Assembly (NCBI GenBank): GCA_007118555.1
Contig: SKRJ01000434.1
Coordinates: 1-6,196, forward strand
Direction of reading: 5' to 3'
Length of the DNA: 6,196 bases
Origin: Anaerolineae bacterium
GTDB taxonomy: Bacteria > Chloroflexota > Anaerolineae > UBA1429
Each line of letters begins with the position of its first letter. Positions within the stretch are counted from its first letter, which is position 1. Positions 1 through 5,560 of the stretch are shown here, piece by piece. The notes beneath the pieces are model-generated. The model had not been told where the DNA came from. It did no database searches and was given only the letters and a program-made list of their open reading frames with translations. The translations under genes were made by a program, and so were the position numbers.

Positions 1-2529
1 CAGGGCATCGCGCACACGCTCCATGATGACCCGGTACACCGGGCCCGGGGGCACGCCCATCGCCTTGAGGTCGTTTCCATCGAGCGACGGCTCGACGTGC
101 GAGAGCCGCTTTTCATAGAGCGCCAGGCGGGAGCGCAGCCGCTTGGAGTCCGAAAGCACCGAAAGGACAAAGCGCGCCTCGGCCGAAAAGGGCTCCAGCA
201 AATGGTAGATGGTGCTGGGCAGCATGGCGGTGGCCTCGAGCTGGTTGCGCACCTCGCGCAGCGCCCCGATCTGCTCCAGGAAGCGGGCATCGTCGCGGGT
301 CAGCCGCAGCCGTTGCACGAACGAATCCAGCTCCTCCGCCGACATATGGCTCACGAGCAGCGCCAGATAGCTCTGATACAGTTCCGGCACGCCGTTCCCG
401 CCGTCGCGGCGTTCCTCCCAACCGTTGGCGGCCAGCTCTCGCAGGTGCTGGCGCAGCCCCGCAAAACGCTGCGCCGACTCGGCAGAGAACCGCAGCGAGG
501 GATGGATCTGCTCCAGAGCGCCCAGCCGATCGAGGCGCATCAGACCCTTTTCCGGCTCGGCCTCCTTGAGGAGCATGAATAGCTCGTTGCGCAGACGCTC
601 ACCCGTCACATGACTCAACAGCTCGATGGCATCGTGGATGAGCTCGGCGGTGCGCTCTTCGATGGCAAAGCCCAGGCGTTGCTCGAATCGCACGGCCCGC
701 AGGATGCGTGTGGGGTCCTCGACAAAGCTGAGGTTGTGCAGCACCCGAATACGCTCTTCTTGCAGATCGCGCAGCCCCCCATAAAAGTCCAGCAGCTCCC
801 CATAGCGATCCCGGTCCAGGCAGATGGCCATGGTGTTGATGGTGAAATCGCGTCGGTAGAGGTCCTGCTTGATCGAGCTGCGCTCTACCTGGGGGAGCAT
901 GGTGGGGCTCTCGTAGAACTCGGTGCGCGCCGTGACAAAATCCAGGCCCGGGGGCACCCCCTCGCCGCGTTCGCCATGCAGGATGACCTTGGCGGTGCCA
1001 AAGCGGGCGTGGCTGCGCACATGGCCATCCACCTGCTCGGCCAGCCGCCGCGCCATCCGTATGGCGTCCCCCTCCACCACCAGGTCCAGGTCGAGGGTGG
1101 GGGCATCCAGCAACAGGTCGCGGACAAAGCCGCCCACGACATACAACGAATAGCTCAGATCGTTGGCCGCATCGCGCGCCAACATCAGCAGCTCGCGCAG
1201 CCCCTCGGGCAGGGCGCGATCCATCTTGTCGCGGATCTCGTGCAGGCGCTCATCGTTCAAGCTGGGGCTATAGAGCTTGATCAGATCGGTGCGGGTGACG
1301 ATGCCGACGAACCGGCCCTGCTCCACCACCGGCACCTGGCCCAAGCCGTGAGAGAGCATCACCTCCTGCACCTGCTCCACCGACGCGTCGGGCGAAACGG
1401 ACACCGGGCCGGTGTAAAGGATGCTGCGAATCGAGGTTTCGCCCCGCCGGTGATGCAGGGCGCGGTCCACATCGCTGCGCGTGAGGATTCCGATCAGACG
1501 ATCGTTCTCGACCACGGGAAAGCCCTCGTGGCCATAGCGGCGCATGAGCTGGGCGGCATCCTCCACGGTAATGCCGGGCGCCAGGGTGTGTACGTTGGTG
1601 GACATGATGGCCCGCACCCGCGTGGGCGCAACCATGTGCTCGCCCAATCCCTCGAGAATCTGGTCCGTGACCTCCTCCAGGCTCATCTCCTCGGTGCGTC
1701 CCGCGGCGGCCTTGCTGTGCCCGCCGCCGCCCAACGGCCGCACCAGTTCGGCCACATCCAGCGCATCGGTCGAGCTGCGAGCAATGATCTGGACGCTCTC
1801 CTCGTACTGCGCCAGGAGAACGGCGGCATCGGTCTCGAAAATGTCCATCAGCTCGTGGATCAGCGAGGAGAGCTCGTCCACATAGTGCTCCAAGCGTACC
1901 GCCGCAATGCAGACCGTGCGATCGCGGATGGTGTGGATCTCGGCGGCAGCCAGCAGCCTGGCCAGGGCATCGCGCTGTAGCTCGGTGAGCGGGCGCCGCA
2001 AAAACTCGTTCACGATCTTGAGGTCGGCGCCATGTGCCAGCAGCCAGGACGCCGCGGCCGCATCACGGGGCGTGGTGGTCAGATAGGTGAGCGAGCCGGT
2101 GTCCTCATAGATGCCCATGAGCATGAGCGAGGCGCCGATGGCGTCAAAGGATAGCCCGCGTACCCGAATGCGCTCCACAAGCAGGGTCGTCGTCGCGCCG
2201 ATGGGGTCGCCCTCGAAATGCACCTGCGACGCAAGCCGAGGATCCGGGGCATGGTGATCGATGACATGGATGCGGGTGTCCTCATCCATGCCGCGCATGG
2301 GGGCGATCGCCTGCGTGTCCACCAGGAGCACCTCGCTGATCTGCTCCCTGGGTAGATCCCGCCGCTCGACAAAGGGGAGCTGCTCCTTGTAGAGAGCGAT
2401 GAGATCGCGCAGGTTGCGGTTCAGGTTCTGGGGCAGCACCGGAACATGCTCGGGAAAGAGCAGGCTCGCGGCATACATAGAAGCCAGAGCGTCCATGTCG
2501 GCGCGCTCATGGCTGGTGATGATCTTCAT
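1..2529 (-). CDS. CCA tRNA nucleotidyltransferase / poly(A) polymerase family protein fused to DHH and CBS domains (3' end outside window)
   Basis: By family this enzyme adds the 3'-terminal CCA (or part of it) to tRNA in the cytoplasm. I translated 843 codons from the ATG at 2529 to the window edge without a stop; the C-terminus is missing. Residues 1-200 are a DHH phosphoesterase domain with apparently intact metal ligands (H7, D11, D13, D71, D91-H92-H93, D143 in YEDTG). A DHHA1-like region follows, ending in the GGGGHSKAAAG motif at 267-277. Two CBS repeats lie at about 300-357 and 368-422. The class II nucleotidyltransferase head has VVGGFVRD (464-471), the catalytic DLD (D480, D482), RRDFTINTMA (559-568) and EDPTR (604-608); the helical RNA-binding part follows. 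The start fits the family N-terminus (MKIITSH), although the Shine-Dalgarno is weak (only GGTG a few bases upstream). Whether it adds full CCA, only A, or only CC cannot be decided from sequence. The DHH domain may be a 3' nuclease or phosphatase, and the CBS pair may sense adenine nucleotides; both are inferences. Confidence 0.93.
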   Translation of the reverse strand, partial: MKIITSHERADMDALASMYAASLLFPEHVPVLPQNLNRNLRDLIALYKEQLPFVERRDLPREQISEVLLVDTQAIAPMRGMDEDTRIHVIDHHAPDPRLASQVHFEGDPIGATTTLLVERIRVRGLSFDAIGASLMLMGIYEDTGSLTYLTTTPRDAAAASWLLAHGADLKIVNEFLRRPLTELQRDALARLLAAAEIHTIRDRTVCIAAVRLEHYVDELSSLIHELMDIFETDAAVLLAQYEESVQIIARSSTDALDVAELVRPLGGGGHSKAAAGRTEEMSLEEVTDQILEGLGEHMVAPTRVRAIMSTNVHTLAPGITVEDAAQLMRRYGHEGFPVVENDRLIGILTRSDVDRALHHRRGETSIRSILYTGPVSVSPDASVEQVQEVMLSHGLGQVPVVEQGRFVGIVTRTDLIKLYSPSLNDERLHEIRDKMDRALPEGLRELLMLARDAANDLSYSLYVVGGFVRDLLLDAPTLDLDLVVEGDAIRMARRLAEQVDGHVRSHARFGTAKVILHGERGEGVPPGLDFVTARTEFYESPTMLPQVERSSIKQDLYRRDFTINTMAICLDRDRYGELLDFYGGLRDLQEERIRVLHNLSFVEDPTRILRAVRFEQRLGFAIEERTAELIHDAIELLSHVTGERLRNELFMLLKEAEPEKGLMRLDRLGALEQIHPSLRFSAESAQRFAGLRQHLRELAANGWEERRDGGNGVPELYQSYLALLVSHMSAEELDSFVQRLRLTRDDARFLEQIGALREVRNQLEATAMLPSTIYHLLEPFSAEARFVLSVLSDSKRLRSRLALYEKRLSHVEPSLDGNDLKAMGVPPGPVYRVIMERVRDAL

Positions 2530-2574
2530 TTCGCACCATCGTTCCGCCGGTTACTGTCGTGGGTCGGCCCGCAC

Positions 2575-2603
2575 ATTATAAGGGGCGTGGCAGCGATTGA
2601 CAA
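2575..2603 (-). promoter_or_regulatory. Sigma70-type promoter for the CCA-enzyme gene
   Basis: Read on the minus strand, TTGTCA (2603-2598, five of six consensus bases) is followed by a 17-bp spacer and a perfect TATAAT (2580-2575). The predicted transcription start is near 2568, giving a leader of about 39 nt before the ATG at 2529. The -35 box overlaps the -35 box of the opposite promoter by five base pairs. The call rests on sequence match alone, but the spacing and position are right for the gene. Confidence 0.75.
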
Positions 2604-2626
2604 AGGGCCTTGCCCGGGCCTATAAT
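2597..2626 (+). promoter_or_regulatory. Consensus sigma70 promoter for the glycoside hydrolase gene
   Basis: A perfect TTGACA (2597-2602) and a perfect TATAAT (2621-2626) are separated by 18 bp. Transcription should start around 2631-2634, which leaves a leader of about 36-39 nt before the ATG at 2670. The spacer carries two direct copies of GGGCCT (2605-2610 and 2616-2621), 11 bp apart, and a CCCGGG palindrome (2613-2618); these could be an operator, but nothing shows it. The promoter also rules out in-frame start codons at 2610 and 2625, which lie upstream of the predicted RNA start. Confidence 0.8.
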
Positions 2627-2648
2627 GCGAACCGCTGTCCGAGACACA

Positions 2649-2663
2649 CAACAAGAGGTGTTG
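2649..2663 (+). promoter_or_regulatory. Ribosome binding site of the hydrolase gene, possibly displayed in a small hairpin loop
   Basis: AGAGGTG at 2654-2660 is a good Shine-Dalgarno sequence 9 nt before the ATG at 2670 and decides that start. It is flanked by CAACA (2649-2653) and TGTTG (2659-2663), which are exact complements. They can form a 5-bp stem whose loop is AGAGG, so most of the site would sit unpaired in the loop. The stem is short and mostly A-U, so its stability in the cell is uncertain. Confidence 0.6.
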
Positions 2664-2669
2664 CTGGGC

Positions 2670-4436
2670 ATGGCATTTCTCTGGCGACGCTATCGACCCG
2701 TCTGGTGGCTGGTGGCGATCCTCCTGACCCTGATTCTACTAACCATCACGGTACTTTTGGGCAGCCTTTTGTGGCGCACCCTGGCGGGCCATGGTCCGGG
2801 GTATCCCCTGGCGAGCGAGCGCAGCATCCCCAACACCGATGTGAACCCCTTTGGCGCCAACTTTTTCCTGGGGCGCGAGGTCGAGCCCTGGAAGATCGAC
2901 AGAACACTCCAGATGGCGTCGGACGCGGGCATCGGCTGGGTCAAGCAGCATTTCCCCTGGGAGCAGATCGAACCCACCCGCAAGGGCGAGTTCCTGGATC
3001 CGCAGACCAAGGAGGATAGCTGGGCCAAGTGGGACCGCATCGTCGAGGCCTGTGCCAAGTACGATCTGGAGATCGTGGCGCGATTGGATCGCCCTCCCGC
3101 GTGGACCCGGCAGGACAATACCCTGGCCCAGCGCCCCCCTGATGATTTCGAGGATTACGGCGATTTTGTGTACGAGTTTGTCTCGCGCTATCGGGGCCGC
3201 ATCCGCTACATCCAGGTCTGGAACGAGCCCAACATCTATCCCGAGTGGGGCAACCAGCCTGTGGACCCGGAAGCGTACGTGGAGCTGCTCAAGGTGGCCT
3301 ACCGCCGCGCCAAAGAGGCCGATCCCAACGTCTACATCCTGAGCGCTCCCCTCGCCATCACCCTGGGCGAGCCCCACCCCGAGCCGGGCCGATGGCGCTC
3401 GATGAACGACCTGGACTATCTCACGGCCATGTACGAGGCGGGCTTTGCAGACTATTTCGACATCTACTCGGCCAACGCCTTTGGCCTCGAGCTCCCCCCC
3501 GATAGCCCACCCGATCCTGCGGTGCTGAACTTTCAGCGTGTGTTGCTCCATCGCGAGATTATGGAGCGCTACGGCGACGCGCACAAGGCCGTGTGGTTCA
3601 ACGAGTATGGCTGGAACGCAGCGCCCCCGTCGATCCCCGACGACGAGGCCCGCTGGGGCCGCGTAACCGAGCGCCAGCAGGCCGAGTATACGCTGGAGGG
3701 GATCCGCCTGGCCCGGGAGGAGTGGCCCTGGGCCGGCGTGTTCATGATCTGGTATTTCCGGCAGGTGGGCAGCATCACGCCCGATAACGCCGAGTATTAC
3801 TTTCGCATGGTGGACACTGACTTTACGCCGCGTCAGGTGTACTTTGCGGTCCAAGACGTAGCTCGCACCAAGAGCGTCGCCGGGCCAGGCATGCACCAGC
3901 AGACCAGCCCCGCGATACAGCGCTTTGGCGCGTGGCGGCACGTGATCGAGCCCCAGGCCAAGAGCGGATCCTGGATCGAGGCAGACGGAGCGGGAGACAG
4001 CGTGTCGCTGGTGTTTCGGGGGCAGCAGGTGGATCTGCTGACTCGCACCGGGCCTGATGGGGGGCGCCTGCTGGTCTCGCTGGATGGTCACTCGGTCACC
4101 GGCCTGCCCCGCGACGGCCAGGGCGCCAGCTATGTGAGCCTGTACAGCCCCCAGGAAGAGATCGGGGCCCGCATCCCGCTGGTGCAGGACGCCGGCCCTG
4201 GCGAGCATACGTTGCGTCTGATCGTGGCCGCGGATGCCGATACGGCCGGCGCCGGCCACGAGATCGTGATCGATGCCTTTGATGTGCATACCGGCGAGCC
4301 AGAGCCGTTTCGCGCCGGCTATGCCCTGACGCTGACCGGTGGCCTCATCCTGACCGGAGGCTTGCTCTGGCGGATGGGACGACGCTTTCGTTGGAGCCGG
4401 CCCGGCTCTCGGGGCTGGCGCAATCAGCTTCCCTAG
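2670..4436 (+). CDS. Membrane-anchored GH-A clan glycoside hydrolase (GH39-like) with C-terminal beta-sandwich domain
   Basis: This 588-residue protein is a probable retaining glycosidase acting outside the cytoplasmic membrane. The start at 2670 follows a good ribosome binding site and lies downstream of a consensus promoter. Residues 1-10 are basic and residues 11-35 form a membrane segment. The (beta/alpha)8 domain spans about 55-400. It shows the FPWEQIEP motif (95-102), WNEPN (184-188) with the likely acid/base E186, and WFNEYGW (309-315) with the likely nucleophile E312; their spacing suits clan GH-A. Residues about 415-545 look like an all-beta, carbohydrate-binding-type jelly roll (SWIEADGAGDSVSLVF, then VSLDG). 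A second hydrophobic segment at about 549-567 is followed by an arginine-rich tail, so both ends should be cytoplasmic and the catalytic part external. WNEPN recalls GH39, which includes the exopolysaccharide hydrolase PslG, but the exact family and substrate are not determined. It could instead be a GH5-like or unclassified GH-A member. Its 3' end meets the PAC2 gene almost directly. Confidence 0.85.
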   Translation: MAFLWRRYRPVWWLVAILLTLILLTITVLLGSLLWRTLAGHGPGYPLASERSIPNTDVNPFGANFFLGREVEPWKIDRTLQMASDAGIGWVKQHFPWEQIEPTRKGEFLDPQTKEDSWAKWDRIVEACAKYDLEIVARLDRPPAWTRQDNTLAQRPPDDFEDYGDFVYEFVSRYRGRIRYIQVWNEPNIYPEWGNQPVDPEAYVELLKVAYRRAKEADPNVYILSAPLAITLGEPHPEPGRWRSMNDLDYLTAMYEAGFADYFDIYSANAFGLELPPDSPPDPAVLNFQRVLLHREIMERYGDAHKAVWFNEYGWNAAPPSIPDDEARWGRVTERQQAEYTLEGIRLAREEWPWAGVFMIWYFRQVGSITPDNAEYYFRMVDTDFTPRQVYFAVQDVARTKSVAGPGMHQQTSPAIQRFGAWRHVIEPQAKSGSWIEADGAGDSVSLVFRGQQVDLLTRTGPDGGRLLVSLDGHSVTGLPRDGQGASYVSLYSPQEEIGARIPLVQDAGPGEHTLRLIVAADADTAGAGHEIVIDAFDVHTGEPEPFRAGYALTLTGGLILTGGLLWRMGRRFRWSRPGSRGWRNQLP

Positions 4437-4441
4437 CCCTA
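4434..4441. other. Convergent gene junction with 2-bp gap
   Basis: The plus-strand hydrolase ends with TAG at 4434-4436 and the minus-strand PAC2 gene ends with TAG at 4441-4439, leaving only CC between them. No intergenic terminator is possible. Either each transcript reads into the opposite gene or termination signals lie inside the coding ends. I saw no strong stem followed by a T-run within the last bases of either gene. Confidence 0.9.
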
Positions 4442-5359
4442 ATCCTGCCCCGGATCGTCCAGAATATCGCCCAGCTCGTCCCACGCCGAATCCAGCGGGA
4501 TGAACGAGCGCTCCTCAAAGTCCTGTCCCACCGAGTCCAGATACTCTTTGATATGCAACTCGGGGTGCTTTTGCTCCAACTCGTCGATCTTGTTGCGCCA
4601 GGCCTCGATCAAAGTGCTGCCGCGATCCTCCAGATCGGAGAGATCGAGCCCCAACCCGAGCATATAGTCCGTTCGGCGCATGATATCGAGCCAGGCCTTC
4701 CAGTCCTCCTCGACGCGCATGGCCTGCACGGTCAGGCCCATCTGCGAAAACTCGTAGGCAGGGGCAAAGCCGTGGAACACGACCATCTCGATGCCGCGAA
4801 ACTCGGCATGGTGGGCCAGGTAACTGCCAATGGTTGAGCCGCCCTCATAGTTCGAGTAGCGCACGGCATACTGGTCCAGCTCGTTCTTCATGCGCGGCAG
4901 GCTGTACACACACGATATCTCGCGGTCCTTGTCATAGGGCATGGCCCCATATACGCCACCCACGATCACAACGCGCCTGATATTGACCGACTCGACCAGA
5001 TCCAAAAAGGCCTCGGCGTAACGCTCCTCGTTTTGATGCGGCTCCTCACCGGTGAAAATATACAGTCCCTTGCCGTCCACGTTGGCGTAATACAGATCAT
5101 TGTCGTGGCTCGACATGCTCTCCCGATGGCCCTGCACCAGCTTGACCTGGGGCCGCAGCAGATGGTGGGTGCCGGGAACCTGGAAAAAGTAGAAACTATC
5201 GGGCTGAATCTTGCCGACACGCTCGGCCCCGGTAAGCTCTATGAGATAACGTGGCAGCCCCGACGAGATCTCGCCGGCATCGGCCCACTGCTCCCAGCCT
5301 GCGATCATATAGTTCTCGGTGGTCTCGGGCATTTCCCACAAGCGAACCAAGTCATCCAT
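4439..5359 (-). CDS. PAC2 (proteasome assembly chaperone 2) superfamily protein
   Basis: This 306-residue, apparently soluble cytoplasmic protein has no signal peptide or membrane segment. It resembles bacterial PAC2-family proteins: an N-terminal region with IAGWEQWADAGE (about 19-30), a core strand RRVVIVGGVYGAMPYDKDRE (128-147), the EGGSTIGSYLAHHAEFRGI stretch (172-190) and the VVFHGFAP strand (193-200). Eukaryotic and archaeal relatives help assemble proteasomes; the role of the bacterial members is not established, and they are common where no 20S proteasome exists. Residues about 239-306 form a charged, acidic, probably helical tail ending in DDPGQD. That end is not the hydrophobic-Tyr-X motif that proteasome chaperones use to dock. 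The ATG at 5359 is supported by AAAGAGGGG eight bases upstream. It has its own probable promoter, so it need not be cotranscribed with the dehydrogenase gene 201 bp upstream. No proteasome, Pup or ATPase gene is in the window, so its partner is unknown. Confidence 0.8.
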   Translation of the reverse strand: MDDLVRLWEMPETTENYMIAGWEQWADAGEISSGLPRYLIELTGAERVGKIQPDSFYFFQVPGTHHLLRPQVKLVQGHRESMSSHDNDLYYANVDGKGLYIFTGEEPHQNEERYAEAFLDLVESVNIRRVVIVGGVYGAMPYDKDREISCVYSLPRMKNELDQYAVRYSNYEGGSTIGSYLAHHAEFRGIEMVVFHGFAPAYEFSQMGLTVQAMRVEEDWKAWLDIMRRTDYMLGLGLDLSDLEDRGSTLIEAWRNKIDELEQKHPELHIKEYLDSVGQDFEERSFIPLDSAWDELGDILDDPGQD

Positions 5360-5367
5360 GTTGAGCG

Positions 5368-5376
5368 CCCCTCTTT
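5368..5376 (-). promoter_or_regulatory. Ribosome binding site of the PAC2 gene
   Basis: On the minus strand, AAAGAGGGG (5376-5368) lies 8 nt before the ATG at 5359. It is a purine-rich match to the anti-Shine-Dalgarno and supports that start over other codons in the area. Confidence 0.7.
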
Positions 5377-5424
5377 CACGAGTCCTCTGTTCTCAATCGC
5401 TGCCCCAACCTGGCCCACAAGCGG

Positions 5425-5434
5425 CCCCATGGGG
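5425..5434. repeat. Perfect 10-bp palindrome in the PAC2 leader
   Basis: CCCCATGGGG is self-complementary over 10 bp and is flanked further out by ACAA and TTGT, which are complementary but offset by a 4-nt bulge (GCGG). It falls just downstream of the predicted transcription start of the PAC2 gene (about 5451), where a repressor site could act. In DNA this GC-rich a chance palindrome of this size is plausible. Confidence 0.25.
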
Positions 5435-5457
5435 TTGTCAGTATCCATATGTGTGGC

Positions 5458-5486
5458 ATTGTGCCCCTGATTGCGCATTGGGTCAA
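5458..5486 (-). promoter_or_regulatory. Probable sigma70-type promoter for the PAC2 gene
   Basis: On the minus strand, TTGACC (5486-5481, five of six consensus bases) is followed by a 17-bp spacer and CACAAT (5463-5458, four of six). The predicted start near 5451 leaves a leader of about 90 nt. It is weaker than the two promoters in the divergent region but has ideal spacing and lies in the only gap large enough for a promoter. Its presence suggests the PAC2 gene is transcribed independently of the upstream dehydrogenase gene. Confidence 0.5.
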
Positions 5487-5500
5487 ACCCGCAGGGCCGC

Positions 5501-5512
5501 GGACCATGTTCC
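5501..5512. repeat. Imperfect 12-bp palindrome upstream of the PAC2 promoter
   Basis: GGACCATGTTCC is self-complementary except for one base pair. It lies about 50-60 bp upstream of the predicted PAC2 transcription start, where activators often bind. There is no independent evidence that it is an operator. Confidence 0.2.
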
Positions 5513-5560
5513 ACGGGCACGAGAAGGGTCTATCGATGGCAGAAACAGGTCATGAGGAGA

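Noticed and set aside
610..1980. A 456-codon open frame on the plus strand opposite the CCA-enzyme gene.
   Set aside because: It is codon-aligned with the real gene on the other strand. Such a frame stays open simply because TTA, CTA and TCA codons are rare in a GC-rich gene. The translation shows no recognisable domain, while the opposite strand has all catalytic motifs of the CCA family.
2610..2669. An extended N-terminus for the hydrolase starting at TTG 2610 or ATG 2625.
   Set aside because: Both codons lie within the promoter, upstream of the predicted transcription start; the ATG at 2670 has a proper ribosome binding site and begins with a normal basic plus hydrophobic membrane anchor.
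4396..4420. GC-rich inverted sequence near the end of the hydrolase gene (GCCC ... GGGC) as a terminator.
   Set aside because: The stem is about 4 bp with a mismatch after it, is not followed by a T-run, and lies inside coding sequence of similar composition.
2739..4484. A 581-codon open frame on the minus strand opposite the hydrolase gene.
   Set aside because: It is also exactly codon-aligned antisense to a gene with clear GH-A motifs and its own promoter and ribosome binding site; its translation is low-complexity and lacks any family signature.
4391..4837. A 148-codon plus-strand frame overlapping the end of the hydrolase and the PAC2 gene.
   Set aside because: It is a codon-aligned antisense shadow of the PAC2 coding sequence with no ribosome binding site or recognisable domain.
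5485..5502. A possible terminator after the dehydrogenase gene: on the minus strand a CCGC/GCGG stem with a 6-nt loop followed by GTTT.
   Set aside because: The stem is only 4-5 bp, the T-run is three bases, and it overlaps the probable -35 box of the PAC2 promoter; too weak to call.
5305..5520. A 71-codon minus-strand frame overlapping the start of the PAC2 gene.
   Set aside because: It crosses the predicted PAC2 promoter, leader and first codons in another frame and has no domain or ribosome binding site of its own.
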